DNA of 64,000 nt from Winogradskyella forsetii (GTDB taxonomy: Bacteria; Bacteroidota; Bacteroidia; Flavobacteriales; Flavobacteriaceae): contig NZ_CP053348.1 of NCBI RefSeq assembly GCF_013394595.1, positions 992,001 to 1,056,000 on the forward strand, read 5' to 3'. A model generated the notes under the pieces. It was not told where the DNA came from. It was given only the letters and a program-made list of their open reading frames with translations, and did not search any database. Numbering within the stretch: the first letter of the stretch is position 1; each line of letters opens with the position of its first letter. The translations under genes and the position numbers were made by a program. Below, piece by piece: positions 43,688 through 54,100 of the stretch.

Positions 43688-45253
43688 TTGTTTAAAAGAG
43701 AAACCTTAATAAGTCAATTAGAGTCCACTAAAAATTGGGATGTTATCATCATTGGAGGAGGCGCAACGGGATTGGGAGTGGCATTGGATTGTACGACGCG
43801 AGGTTACAAAACATTACTTCTAGAGCAGGTTGATTTTGCGAAAGGAACATCGAGTAGAAGTACAAAATTAGTACATGGAGGCGTAAGATACTTAGCGCAA
43901 GGAAACATCGATTTGGTGCGAGAGGCTTTGTACGAAAGAGGTTTGATGTTGAAAAATGCATCACATTTGGTGAGTAACCAATCATTCATTATTCCAAATT
44001 ATAGATGGTGGGATAATTTTTTCTATACGGTTGGCATGAAAGTTTATGATTTTTTAGCAGGAAAACTAAGTTTCGGAAAATCGGTCAGAATTAAGAAAAG
44101 TGAAACCATTTCAAGGTTATCGACTTTAAAAGTGGCTAAATTGAAGGGTGGAGTTGTTTATCATGATGGTCAGTTTGACGATTCAAGATTAGCGGTTAAC
44201 ATTGCTCAGACGTGCATTGAGCATGGCGCTACGGTTCTAAATCACTTCGAGGTAAAAAACCTTCAAAAAGATAGTAAAGGGCTTGTAAATGGTGTTGTAG
44301 CGATTGATAAGGAATCCAATACTGAATATACTTTAAATGCCAAAGCGGTCATCAATGCAACAGGTGTGTTTTCGGATGATATATTACAAATGGATGATGC
44401 AACGGCTGAAAATAGCATCCGTCCAAGCCAAGGCATTCATTTGGTTTTTGATAAATCATTTTTACCAGGAAACGATGCCATTATGATACCTAAAACAGAT
44501 GATGGTCGTGTGTTATTTTTGGTGCCTTGGCATAATAGGGTTGTGGTTGGTACAACAGATACGTTGTTGGATAGCCATAGTTTAGAGCCAAAGCCTTTGG
44601 ATAAGGAAATTGAATTTGTATTGGAAACGGCAAACAGATACCTGAACAAAAGAGCGGATAAAGATGATGTGTTGAGCATTTTTGCAGGACTGAGACCGTT
44701 AGCTGCACCAAAGGATAAATCTGAAAAAACAAAAGAAATTTCACGAAGTCATAAAATCATTGTGTCAGATTCTGAATTGATCACGATCACAGGGGGAAAA
44801 TGGACTACCTACAGGAGAATGGCCCAAGATACGGTGAACAAAATGATTGCGATGAACAAGCTACCTGACGCCAATTGTAAAACGCAGGACCTATTGATTC
44901 ATGGTTCAAATGGAACTGTAGATCGTAACAACCATCTTTACATTTATGGTACAGATCAAAAAGGAATTGCGGCATTGGTAAAAGAGAATTCCGTTCTAGG
45001 CGAAAATCTACATCCAAGATTGGAGTTTACAAAAGCAGAAGTCATTTGGGCTGTACGACAAGAAATGGCCAGAAGCATAGAAGATGTTTTGGCAAGACGT
45101 GTACGTGTTTTGTTTTTAGATGCAAAAGCGGCCGTTGAAATTGCGCCAATGGTTGGAGAGTTGTTAAGAGCAGAATTAAGCCAAACTATCGATTGGCGGG
45201 CAAAACAAATTGAAGATTTTTTAGAGATAGCTGAGCAATACATTTTGAAATAG
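43688..45253 (+). CDS. glpD: glycerol-3-phosphate dehydrogenase (FAD-dependent)
   Basis: A 521-residue GlpD that oxidises glycerol 3-phosphate to dihydroxyacetone phosphate at the membrane, passing electrons to quinone. It starts at TTG 43688: no ATG occurs between the in-frame stop at 43658 and the FAD motif. FAD Rossmann motif VIIIGGGATGLGVALD (18-33), GTSSRSTKLVHGGVRYL (about 56-72) and the C-terminal DAO cap fit the family. First gene of glpD-glpK-glpF, divergent from the DeoR-type repressor. Length matches bacterial GlpD. Confidence 0.93.
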   Translation: MFKRETLISQLESTKNWDVIIIGGGATGLGVALDCTTRGYKTLLLEQVDFAKGTSSRSTKLVHGGVRYLAQGNIDLVREALYERGLMLKNASHLVSNQSFIIPNYRWWDNFFYTVGMKVYDFLAGKLSFGKSVRIKKSETISRLSTLKVAKLKGGVVYHDGQFDDSRLAVNIAQTCIEHGATVLNHFEVKNLQKDSKGLVNGVVAIDKESNTEYTLNAKAVINATGVFSDDILQMDDATAENSIRPSQGIHLVFDKSFLPGNDAIMIPKTDDGRVLFLVPWHNRVVVGTTDTLLDSHSLEPKPLDKEIEFVLETANRYLNKRADKDDVLSIFAGLRPLAAPKDKSEKTKEISRSHKIIVSDSELITITGGKWTTYRRMAQDTVNKMIAMNKLPDANCKTQDLLIHGSNGTVDRNNHLYIYGTDQKGIAALVKENSVLGENLHPRLEFTKAEVIWAVRQEMARSIEDVLARRVRVLFLDAKAAVEIAPMVGELLRAELSQTIDWRAKQIEDFLEIAEQYILK

Positions 45254-45477
45254 TCGTTGATCATTAGTTTTGAGAGGTCGGAGATAGGAGAAAAAAAAGA
45301 CAGATGACGGAAGACTAAAGAAGGGCGATGGAGGCGATATGAATTTAAGATTATAGAGAAAATAGAGAAAGAATAAACTAAATACCGAATTCGGGCGAAC
45401 GAAGCAAGAAAGAAATGGCCAAAAGTTTCTTCCCTTCGGGAAGACGGAAGATGGGAATAACTAAACAACAACAAATT

Positions 45478-46974
45478 ATGGGAAAATATATCCTATCCTT
45501 AGATCAGGGAACAACAAGTTCGAGGGCCATTGTTTTTGATAAAAAAGGCAATATTGTTTCGCAGGCCCAAAAAGAGTTTACTCAATATTTTCCTAAATCG
45601 GGTTGGGTTGAGCACGATCCTAAAGAGATTTGGTCAACTCAGGCTGGTGTTGCCGCAGAAGCTATTGCCAGTAAAGGCCTGGATGTGGAAAATATCGCAG
45701 CTATAGGAATCACTAATCAGCGTGAAACTGTTGTGGTATGGGATAAAAATACAGGCGAACCCATTTATAACGCTATTGTTTGGCAAGACAAAAGAACTTC
45801 TGACTATTGTGACCAACTCAAAAAAGAAGGAAAAGCAAAATGGATCAAAGAAAAAACAGGATTGGTCATTGATTCTTATTTTTCTGGAACGAAGGTAAAA
45901 TGGATTCTCGATAACGTAGAAGGTGCCAGAACAAAAGCAGAAGCTGGAGATTTAATCTTGGGAACTATAGACAGTTGGTTGGTCTGGAACTTTACCAAAG
46001 GCAAGCAGCATATCACAGATGTAACCAATGCCTCAAGAACCTTGATGTTTAACATCAATACCATGGCATGGGACGATGAATTATTAGAATTGTTGACGAT
46101 TCCTAAAAGTATGCTACCAGAAGTGAAAGCTTCAAGTGAAGTTTATGGTCATACAACATCCACGTTTTATGATGCTAAAATTCCAATTGCAGGAATCGCA
46201 GGCGATCAGCAAGCGGCTTTATTTGGGCAAATGTGTACCAAACCAGGAATGGTTAAAAACACATACGGCACAGGTTGCTTTATGTTAATGAACATCGGAG
46301 AAAAACCGATTGTATCCAAAAATAATTTATTGACAACAGTGGCTTGGAAAATCAACGGAAAAACAACTTATGCCTTAGAAGGAAGTGTTTTTATAGCAGG
46401 AGCCGTTGTACAATGGTTGCGCGATAGTTTAAAAATTATAAGAAATTCTTCCGATGTTGAAGCATTGGCTTCGTCAGTTGAACATACAGATGGGGTTTAT
46501 TTTGTGCCAGCTTTTGCAGGTCTCGGCGCACCACATTGGAACCAACATGCAAAAGGTACCATGTTCGGATTGACAAGAGGAAGTACAGATGCACATATCG
46601 CACGGGCGGCTTTGGAGTCTATTGCATTCCAGACTATGGATATTTTAAAAGCGATGGAAGCGGATTCGGGTTTATCAATTAAAGAATTACGTGTTGATGG
46701 TGGCGCAACCATCAACAATATGTTGATGCAGTTTCAATCCGATGTTTTAAATACCAAAACCATTAGGCCAAAAGTTGTTGAGACTACAGCAATGGGAGCA
46801 GCATTTTTAGCTGGCCTGGCAGTAGGCTATTGGGAAAATCCTGAAGAAATTCAAGATATCTGGCAAACGGATAAAACCTTTAGCCCAATGGAAGATAGAA
46901 CAGAAATAAAAAAGCATATCGAAGGTTGGTACAGAGCGATTGATGCTTTGGAATATTGGACAAAGAATGTTTAA
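45478..46974 (+). CDS. glpK: glycerol kinase
   Basis: 498 residues from the ATG at 45478 ([21 protein letters not shown]), the normal length and start of GlpK. A longer frame from 45415 would add 21 residues unlike any kinase N-terminus. The FGGY family marks are all visible: DQGTTSSRA for [11 protein letters not shown], the glycerol-binding [23 protein letters not shown] and the C-terminal FGLTRGS. It phosphorylates glycerol to glycerol 3-phosphate, the GlpD substrate. It is between glpD and glpF on one strand; a 224-nt purine-rich gap before it lacks a recognised promoter. Confidence 0.95.
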   Translation: MGKYILSLDQGTTSSRAIVFDKKGNIVSQAQKEFTQYFPKSGWVEHDPKEIWSTQAGVAAEAIASKGLDVENIAAIGITNQRETVVVWDKNTGEPIYNAIVWQDKRTSDYCDQLKKEGKAKWIKEKTGLVIDSYFSGTKVKWILDNVEGARTKAEAGDLILGTIDSWLVWNFTKGKQHITDVTNASRTLMFNINTMAWDDELLELLTIPKSMLPEVKASSEVYGHTTSTFYDAKIPIAGIAGDQQAALFGQMCTKPGMVKNTYGTGCFMLMNIGEKPIVSKNNLLTTVAWKINGKTTYALEGSVFIAGAVVQWLRDSLKIIRNSSDVEALASSVEHTDGVYFVPAFAGLGAPHWNQHAKGTMFGLTRGSTDAHIARAALESIAFQTMDILKAMEADSGLSIKELRVDGGATINNMLMQFQSDVLNTKTIRPKVVETTAMGAAFLAGLAVGYWENPEEIQDIWQTDKTFSPMEDRTEIKKHIEGWYRAIDALEYWTKNV

Positions 46975-47082
46975 TGTTTTGAGTTTGAAATTTAAAATCA
47001 TTTCTTTTTTCAGATAGCAAGAATTTTATACGCTGTTTAACTTTGAATTTGAAATAAAATATAATCCACAACATAAAAAAAT

Positions 47083-47811
47083 ATGACACCATTTATAGCA
47101 GAAATTATTGGTACAGCGATTTTGATTTTACTCGGTGGAGGCGTTGTAGCCAATGTCGTGCTCAATAAAACCATTGGTAATAATAGTGGTTGGATTGTGA
47201 TCACAACGGGTTGGGCATTGGCGGTTTATGTCGCTGTCGTTATTGCTGGTCCACATAGTGGCGCACATATCAATCCTGCGGTTACCGTGGCCTTGGCTGT
47301 TGCAGGTAAATTTCCTTGGGCAGATGTACCGCTGTTTGTGCTGGCCCAGATGATTGGCGCAATGATTGGTTCAACAACGGTTTGGATAATCTATAGAAAT
47401 CACTTTGAAGAAACGCAAGATGCAGATTCTAAAAAAGCGGTCTTCTGTACGGCTCCAGCAATAAGGAATACGTTTTCGAATTTTTTTAGTGAAATGATAG
47501 GAACGTTTGTTTTGTTGTTTACGATTTTCTATTTTACAGATGCGAGTATCAACGACACGGAAACCGTAATTGGTTTAGGATCTTTAGGTGCTTTACCAGT
47601 AGCGTTCTTGGTCTGGTCTATTGGTTTGTCCCTTGGTGGTACAACGGGTTATGCCATTAATCCTGCAAGGGATTTGGGGCCACGCATTATGCATGCTATT
47701 CTACCTATAAAAAATAAAGCTAATAGTGATTGGGCTTATGCCTGGATACCTGTTGTAGGGCCATTGGTGGGTGGAGCACTGGCGGCATTATTAATGATGG
47801 CTTTATTGTAA
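47083..47811 (+). CDS. glpF: glycerol facilitator / aquaporin (MIP family)
   Basis: A 242-residue, six-helix channel. Two NPA boxes are present: HINPAVTVAL (about 65) and AINPARDLGPR (about 190). The Asp after the second NPAR (D-x-G-P-R) is typical of glyceroporins such as GlpF rather than water-only channels. Helices are visible throughout. It lets glycerol in for GlpK. Last gene of the glp group and followed by a terminator at 47838-47870. The glyceroporin assignment is from these residues and context. Confidence 0.92.
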   Translation: MTPFIAEIIGTAILILLGGGVVANVVLNKTIGNNSGWIVITTGWALAVYVAVVIAGPHSGAHINPAVTVALAVAGKFPWADVPLFVLAQMIGAMIGSTTVWIIYRNHFEETQDADSKKAVFCTAPAIRNTFSNFFSEMIGTFVLLFTIFYFTDASINDTETVIGLGSLGALPVAFLVWSIGLSLGGTTGYAINPARDLGPRIMHAILPIKNKANSDWAYAWIPVVGPLVGGALAALLMMALL

Positions 47812-47837
47812 AATTTAGTTATAATTTGTTTAGAATT

Positions 47838-47870
47838 GAAAATGTCAACTCTTAAAGGGTTGACATTTTC
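47838..47870 (+). terminator. hairpin terminator after glpF
   Basis: GAAAATGTCAAC (47838-47849) pairs exactly with GTTGACATTTTC (47859-47870) over a 9-nt loop, followed by a T-rich tail. It separates the glp genes from the regulator gene. Confidence 0.7.
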
Positions 47871-47937
47871 TGTATTCCTTTTTTAATTCCATTTTTTAAT
47901 TATTACTTTTAAGTAGATAAGATATAGTGCTATCTTT

Positions 47938-50712
47938 ATGAAAATGATGAAAAAAATTCTGCTCTTATTAGGTGTGTTTTTAGTCTTGGTTTTGCATAGT
48001 CAGGAGTTGCCGCCTATCCAAACGTATACGGCATCTGAGTATGATGGCGAGAATCAAAATTGGATGATTTCCCAAGATTCTAAAGGCTATATTTTTGTCG
48101 CTAATAATTTAGGATTGTTAGAATTTAACGGCTCTGAATGGATACCTTATCGATCTCCTAACAATACGGTTCTTAGGGCTGTTAAAGTTATTGATGATAG
48201 GGTTTATTCTGGGTGTTATGAGGAATTTGGCTATTGGAAGCGCAATGATTTAGGGGATTTAGACTACTATTCTTTAATACCTAAGTTAGGTGAGAAAATA
48301 TTAAATGAAGATCAGATTTGGGACATTATAAGTTATGAGGAATGGGTATTGTTTCAAGCTGGGCATGCCTTATACTTCTACAACAAAACTTCTGAGACTT
48401 TCAAAACTATAAATTCCGAAAACATAATCTACAAAGTTTTTAATGTTAACAATCAGATTTACTACCATGTGGCTAATGAAGGTATTTACGTTTTAGAAGA
48501 CGGTGAGCCAAAATTGGTAATTGATGATAATATCGTTTTGGAAGATAGAGTCATAGATGTTTTTCAGCATCATGAAAAGCTGATCATATTGTCACGTAAT
48601 TCAGGTTTTTTTCAGTTTGATGGCCATAAGTTAAGCGAATGGAATGTGTCTTCAAATAAAAGATTGAAGGAATTAAATGTGTTTAGTAGTATTAGATTAA
48701 AAGATAAAAGTTTTGTGCTGGGATCAATTTCTGATGGCTTAATTAAAATAAATACAAATGGAGCTATTGAATATGAAATAAATCAAAGGAATGGATTAGC
48801 GAATAATACGGTACTATCGCTTTTTGAAGATAATGAAAACAACGTATGGACAGGTTTGGATAATGGGATAAACTGCATCAATGTTGATTCGTCAATAAAA
48901 ACATTTATAGATTATTATGGAAATATTGGTACGGTTTATACAACATTGATTTTTAACGATTACCTCTTTGTTGGCACGAATCAGGGTTTGTTTTATAGGG
49001 CATTAGATTCAAAAAATGAAGATTTTACTTTTGTGAAAGGTACAGCGGGCCAAGTTTGGAGTCTTTATAATGATAGCAATCGAAATTTGTTTTGTGGGCA
49101 TCATTTAGGCACCTTCATTATTGAGAATAATACTGCAAAAAGTATCAGTACGATTTTGGGGGCTTGGAATTTTAAAAAAATACCAAATCACGATGATCTG
49201 TTGCTTCAAGGGAATTACGATGGGTTGTATGTGCTCCAAAAGAATAGCGAATCTTGGTATGTGCGTAATAAAATTGACGGTTTTAAAAATTCGTCACGCT
49301 TTTTTGAAATCAACGATCGAAATCAAATCTTGGTAAATAACGAATATAAAGGTGTTTTTAGGATTCAGCTAGATAGTACTTTGCATGAGGTTGTAGATAT
49401 CAAACGCCAATCTGAACTGAGCTTAGGTAAGAATTCGGGGTTAATTACTTACAAAGGCGATATTTTATATACCTCTGAGGATGGGGTGTTTGATTATAAG
49501 AAAAACGAAGGAAAATTTGTAAAAAACAGTGATTTAAGTGAAAAGGTTTCGCCGTACAAATCTGCAAAAATGGTGGTGGACCAACGAGGTAAGCTGTGGT
49601 TGTTTTCCGATCAGAATATTAGTTTTATAGAGAATGATAATCTTACTAATAAACCGGAACTAACAACGATTTCTATTCCTTTAAATCTCAGAAAAGGCAT
49701 TCTTGGATTCGAGAATATTCAACATATTGACAAAGAAAAATATGTTTTAGGGGCCTCTTATGGATATTTAACCTTGAATGCATCGCAGATATCAAAAGAA
49801 ACTGATTATTTCGTTTATCTCAATTCGGTAAAAATTGCAGATCGAGATGACAACGTGCTAAAATTGCCTATTAAAGACAAGGGAGATTTTAAGCATAAAC
49901 AAGGTGCTTTGTTTTTTGATTATTCGGTGCCGGAATACAACAAATTTTTGGATGTCAATTACCAATACAAATTAAATGGAAAGATGAAGCGGTGGAGTGC
50001 GTGGTCCGAGCAGTCAAGTCTTCAATTCGAAAACCTTCCTTTTGGGGATTACAACTTGGAAATTAGAGCCAAAGTCGGAAATCAGCGAACAAAAAATACG
50101 GTAAATTATCCATTTACAATTAGTAGGCCTTGGTATATCTCAAATCTTGCCATTATTGTATATCTAATTATGCTTTCGGTCATTGGCTTATTGGTGCATA
50201 AAGCCTATAAATTTTACTATGAACGAATTATAAGGCATGAGCATCTTAAAAATGAAAGACAGATTGTTCAAGTTAAAAATGAAAAATTAAACCAGGATAT
50301 TGAAGGGAAAAATAGGGAGTTGGCAATTTCTACAATGAGCATTATCAAAAAAAATGAAATGCTTCGTAAAATAAAAAAAGAATTAAAGAAGGCTAAAAAT
50401 AAATCTGATATTGGAAGTGCCGTCGAGTTAATAGATAACAATTTGAACAACACAAAAGATTGGAAATTCTTCAAAGAAGCTTTTAATAATGCCGATAAGG
50501 ATTTTATGGATAAAATTAAGGCTAAACATCCGGAATTAACCCCCAACGATTTAAAATTTTGTGCCTATTTAAGACTCAATTTATCTTCCAAAGAAATGGC
50601 GCCATTGCTTAATATATCTATTAAAAGCGTGGAAACTAAACGTTATCGATTGCGCAAAAAGTTGCAATTACAGCACGATGATAGCTTAGTTAATTATATC
50701 TTAAAATTCTAA
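47938..50712 (+). CDS. membrane beta-propeller / Y_Y_Y / LuxR-type regulator
   Basis: A 924-residue one-component regulator. After a signal (about 4-20) comes a long periplasmic part of two-component-regulator propeller repeats (about 30-620, units such as ENNVWTGLDNGIN). A triple-tyrosine (Y_Y_Y) domain (about 650-730, VNYQYKLNGK) leads to one membrane helix (about 738-760) and a coiled coil (about 765-830). A LuxR-type helix-turn-helix ends it (NDLKFCAYLRLNLSSKEMAPLL, then SIKSVETKRYRLRKKL). There is no histidine-kinase domain. Such proteins sense a periplasmic ligand and directly control a nearby polysaccharide-utilisation-like gene set. Here it lies 301 nt before the susC gene and is the best candidate for its regulation. 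Confidence 0.9.
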   Translation: MKMMKKILLLLGVFLVLVLHSQELPPIQTYTASEYDGENQNWMISQDSKGYIFVANNLGLLEFNGSEWIPYRSPNNTVLRAVKVIDDRVYSGCYEEFGYWKRNDLGDLDYYSLIPKLGEKILNEDQIWDIISYEEWVLFQAGHALYFYNKTSETFKTINSENIIYKVFNVNNQIYYHVANEGIYVLEDGEPKLVIDDNIVLEDRVIDVFQHHEKLIILSRNSGFFQFDGHKLSEWNVSSNKRLKELNVFSSIRLKDKSFVLGSISDGLIKINTNGAIEYEINQRNGLANNTVLSLFEDNENNVWTGLDNGINCINVDSSIKTFIDYYGNIGTVYTTLIFNDYLFVGTNQGLFYRALDSKNEDFTFVKGTAGQVWSLYNDSNRNLFCGHHLGTFIIENNTAKSISTILGAWNFKKIPNHDDLLLQGNYDGLYVLQKNSESWYVRNKIDGFKNSSRFFEINDRNQILVNNEYKGVFRIQLDSTLHEVVDIKRQSELSLGKNSGLITYKGDILYTSEDGVFDYKKNEGKFVKNSDLSEKVSPYKSAKMVVDQRGKLWLFSDQNISFIENDNLTNKPELTTISIPLNLRKGILGFENIQHIDKEKYVLGASYGYLTLNASQISKETDYFVYLNSVKIADRDDNVLKLPIKDKGDFKHKQGALFFDYSVPEYNKFLDVNYQYKLNGKMKRWSAWSEQSSLQFENLPFGDYNLEIRAKVGNQRTKNTVNYPFTISRPWYISNLAIIVYLIMLSVIGLLVHKAYKFYYERIIRHEHLKNERQIVQVKNEKLNQDIEGKNRELAISTMSIIKKNEMLRKIKKELKKAKNKSDIGSAVELIDNNLNNTKDWKFFKEAFNNADKDFMDKIKAKHPELTPNDLKFCAYLRLNLSSKEMAPLLNISIKSVETKRYRLRKKLQLQHDDSLVNYILKF

Positions 50713-51013
50713 CACCTCGACAATCACATATTCTACCTAGACATTACCATGACAAGCTCTTAAAAAAGCCCCATATTAAGAATTTGTTAAGAAAAATGCT
50801 GTACTTAATAAAGCTAGTGTTTATGGACTTTACGAGAAAAGTAATAGAATATTTTTTTGTTAAATTTTACGATGTCGGTTTTTTATCGAGGTAATAATTG
50901 TGGTATTAACAATTTCTTGGGTTTAAATTTACAATATCATAAAATTGGAAGTCTAATGTGGGTTTTAGTATTATCTAATTTTGGAAACTAAATAATTAAT
51001 CAAATCAATATTT
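50713..51013. other. intergenic region with the susC promoter
   Basis: 301 nt between the propeller regulator and the SusC gene. No reading frame is evident. It carries TAATTTTG (50976-50983), a -7-like box 31 nt before the SusC ATG, without a clear -33 match. The region is the likely binding site of the regulator at 47938. Confidence 0.45.
50976..50983 (+). promoter_or_regulatory. -7 box of the SusC/SusD genes
   Basis: TAATTTTG fits TAnnTTTG 31 nt before the ATG at 51014. Confidence 0.4.
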
Positions 51014-54000
51014 ATGAAATTAAAATTTCAAAGATCAAGAATTGAAATATTCTTTTGTCTCTTTTTATTGTGTAGCTCTTTTTCCATTTTGGCTCAGACT
51101 ACAGTAACAGGTAAAGTGACCTCTGCATCAGATAATATGCCGTTACCAGGAGCATCTGTTATAGAAAAAGGTACAACGAATGGAACACAAACGGATTTCG
51201 ATGGTGTCTTTACTTTAGAAGTATCGGATGAATCTTCTATTCTAGTGGTATCCTATGTAGGCTTTAAGACGCAGGAGGTGCCTTATCAATCTGGAGAAAT
51301 GACCATTGCACTGCAAGATGATAGCTCATTAGATGAGGTTGTTGTTGTAGGTTATGGTACGCAGAAGAAAAGTGATATCGTAAATGCCGTGGCAACAACA
51401 GATTTGTCTAAAGCGACTCTAACTCCAACTTCAGATGTTAATGAAATGCTACGTGGTAGAATAGCCGGATTACAAGTAGACGTTGGAGGTGGTACTTTAA
51501 GACCAGGTGGTACTTCTGAAATTATTTTTAGAGGACAAGGTTCCATTGAAGGTAATGTGAGTGCTATTTATGTAGTTGATGGTATTATTAGAGATGGTGG
51601 CATTGAGGATATAGATGCAGATGATATAGAATCTATAGAGTTTCTGAAAGATGCATCAGCACAAGCGATCTATGGTTCAAGAGGTGCCAATGGTGTGGTA
51701 TTGATTACCACCAAACGTGGACAAACTGGTAAAGTAAGTGTGAGTTATCATGGTTTTATGACTACCAAAACTATTGAACGTAATTTTGATGTTTATAGTG
51801 GGCAAGAATTTGCGCAGCTTCGACGTGAAGCTTTTAGAGCCAATAATGCTGATGATGAATATTTGGATGACGATGAGATTTTTTCTGAAGTTGAATTGGA
51901 AAATATTGCGAATAACAATTTCGTGGATTGGGAAGACGAATTATTGAGAAATGGAATTGTAAATAGTCATGCCATCAGTGTAAGTGGTGGTACAGAAAAA
52001 ACCAAAGTTTTTGGAAGTATTAATCATTTTAAAGAAGATGGATTGATTCCGACTTCAAGTTATTCTAGAAATACATTACGTTTAAATGTGGATCAAAAAA
52101 TTTCTGATAAGTTCTCTGTAAATTTTGATCTAAATTTGTTAAATGATAATACGGATAGAGCTGCAAATGTCAATGTGATAACAGTGTCTCCATTAGGAAA
52201 CGCTTATAATGACGATGGTAGTTTGGCGAGATTTCCTAGTGGCGAAGAAGGGACTGCCATAAATCCACTAGTAAACTTGAGAGAACAAAATCATGAAGAA
52301 AAAGGAAATGATTATGTGATCAATGTTACCCCAATTTGGAAAATTACAAATGATTTGCAATATCAATTAAAAGCTAACTTAACCAGAAGAACTTCAGAAC
52401 GAGGACAATACCAATCGTCTTTAAGTGGTGCAGGTGATGATGTAAGGGGAAGGGCAAGATTATATAATACTTTGCAAGAATCTTATTTGGTTGAGAACAT
52501 CTTAACTTATGATAAAGCCCTTAATGACGACCATAAACTTAATGTGACTTTAGTGCAATCCACTCAAGAAAACGAATTTTCAAGAACATTTACACAAGGT
52601 GAAGGTTTTGCAAACGAAGACTTGGGCTATAATGGCATCGCAACTGCTATTGGTAATTTGAGCGTAGAGCGAGACAATGATGTCATTAGATATTTAGGTT
52701 ACTTGGCTAGAGCACGTTATACACTTTTTGATAGATATACTATTGAAGGCGTTGTTCGTGCAGATGGTGCATCCTTAAACGGCGAAGGAAATAAATGGAG
52801 TTATAACCCAGCAGGATCTTTTGCATGGAAAATACATAAAGAAAGTTTTTTAGAAGATGTTAATGCTCTACAGGAATTGAAGTTTAGAGTAAGTTATGGT
52901 TCATTGGTAAATGATTTAGGACGACCTTATACGTCGCTCTTTACTGCAGATTTCCAACCGTACGTATTTGATGACGAATCCGCTTCTGGATATGCGCCAT
53001 CAACTATATTGCCTAATCCAGATTTATCATTCGAAAGAATTACAACATTAAATCTAGGTTTGGATTTTTCAGTTTTTAACAGAATTTTAGTTGGAAATGT
53101 CAACTGGTATGATTCTAGAACTACAGACTTATTATTAAGAAGAGGTGTGCCTTCTACAACAGGTTTTACATCAACCTTCTTTAACGCGGGTGAAATGAAG
53201 AACAGTGGTATTGAACTTAACTTAACGGCAAATATCATTAATACTGAGGATTTTCAATGGTCGGTTTCTACAAATTGGTCTAATAACCAAAATGAGATAT
53301 TGGAACTTTATAATGACGGAGACGGTGTTGCCATCACAGAAGATAATACATTCAACTATTATGTAGGTCAGCCTGTTGGAGTTATATATACTTATGAGTT
53401 TGACGGCATCTGGCAAGAAGGTGATGATTTAGAAAATGCACCTCAAGCTAATCCAGAGTCCTCCTTGCCACAACCAGACCTTAGAGCAGGTGATATTCGG
53501 GTTAGAGATATTAATAGTGTAGATGAAGATGGCAATGTTACTAGTGGACCAGATGGTAAAATAACACCAGAAGATCGTGTTTTTATTGATCCTAGTCCAG
53601 ATTGGTTCGGATCATTATCCACAACTATTGCCTATAAAGGGTTTGATTTATTATTGGATTTTTATGCTGTGGAAGGAGCAACAAAAGTGAATCCTTTTTT
53701 AAATGAGTATAATAATGGCGGCACCTTAAGAGGGGATATCAACGGCGTAAAAGTAGATTATTACACGCCAGAAAATCCTTCAAATTCGTTTCCAAGACCT
53801 AGTGCGGAATCAGGCCCATTATACCTAAATTCCTTGGCAGTTAAGGATGCATCTTACATTAGATTAAGAACCGTAAGTTTAGGATATACATTATCAGATA
53901 AAGTTACATCGAAATTGAATATTGACCAAATAAGGTTATATGCTACTGCTACTAATGTATTTACAAAAACGGATTATATTGGTTATAGCCCTGAAGTCAA

Positions 54001-54082
54001 TATTAGAAGTACATTTTCTAATGCCGATACTGGTTATCCTGATGCAAAAGCATTTACATTCGGTGTAAGAGTTAAATTTTAA
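51014..54082 (+). CDS. SusC/RagA-type TonB-dependent outer-membrane transporter
   Basis: A 1022-residue TonB-linked porin. It has a signal (cleaved after ILAQ), an N-terminal carboxypeptidase-D-like domain (TGKVTSASDNMPLPGASV), a plug domain (SLDEVVVVGYGTQKK, GANGVVLITTKRG) and a long beta-barrel ending in FTFGVRVKF with a terminal aromatic residue. It imports a substrate held by the SusD partner. Length fits the family. The SusC/SusD pair follows glycerol genes and precedes a GDPD gene rather than glycoside hydrolases. That suggests a glycerol-containing substrate, not a glycan; this is inference. Confidence 0.95.
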   Translation: MKLKFQRSRIEIFFCLFLLCSSFSILAQTTVTGKVTSASDNMPLPGASVIEKGTTNGTQTDFDGVFTLEVSDESSILVVSYVGFKTQEVPYQSGEMTIALQDDSSLDEVVVVGYGTQKKSDIVNAVATTDLSKATLTPTSDVNEMLRGRIAGLQVDVGGGTLRPGGTSEIIFRGQGSIEGNVSAIYVVDGIIRDGGIEDIDADDIESIEFLKDASAQAIYGSRGANGVVLITTKRGQTGKVSVSYHGFMTTKTIERNFDVYSGQEFAQLRREAFRANNADDEYLDDDEIFSEVELENIANNNFVDWEDELLRNGIVNSHAISVSGGTEKTKVFGSINHFKEDGLIPTSSYSRNTLRLNVDQKISDKFSVNFDLNLLNDNTDRAANVNVITVSPLGNAYNDDGSLARFPSGEEGTAINPLVNLREQNHEEKGNDYVINVTPIWKITNDLQYQLKANLTRRTSERGQYQSSLSGAGDDVRGRARLYNTLQESYLVENILTYDKALNDDHKLNVTLVQSTQENEFSRTFTQGEGFANEDLGYNGIATAIGNLSVERDNDVIRYLGYLARARYTLFDRYTIEGVVRADGASLNGEGNKWSYNPAGSFAWKIHKESFLEDVNALQELKFRVSYGSLVNDLGRPYTSLFTADFQPYVFDDESASGYAPSTILPNPDLSFERITTLNLGLDFSVFNRILVGNVNWYDSRTTDLLLRRGVPSTTGFTSTFFNAGEMKNSGIELNLTANIINTEDFQWSVSTNWSNNQNEILELYNDGDGVAITEDNTFNYYVGQPVGVIYTYEFDGIWQEGDDLENAPQANPESSLPQPDLRAGDIRVRDINSVDEDGNVTSGPDGKITPEDRVFIDPSPDWFGSLSTTIAYKGFDLLLDFYAVEGATKVNPFLNEYNNGGTLRGDINGVKVDYYTPENPSNSFPRPSAESGPLYLNSLAVKDASYIRLRTVSLGYTLSDKVTSKLNIDQIRLYATATNVFTKTDYIGYSPEVNIRSTFSNADTGYPDAKAFTFGVRVKF

Positions 54083-54100
54083 AATTAAAAAAGCAATAAT

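Noticed and set aside
43749..45474. Several open antisense frames over glpD
   Set aside because: They are shadows of a highly conserved sense gene, with no start context or family match.
45415..45477. Upstream in-frame extension of glycerol kinase
   Set aside because: The added residues (SFFPSGRRK region) are unlike any glycerol kinase; [11 protein letters not shown] at 45478 is the standard start.
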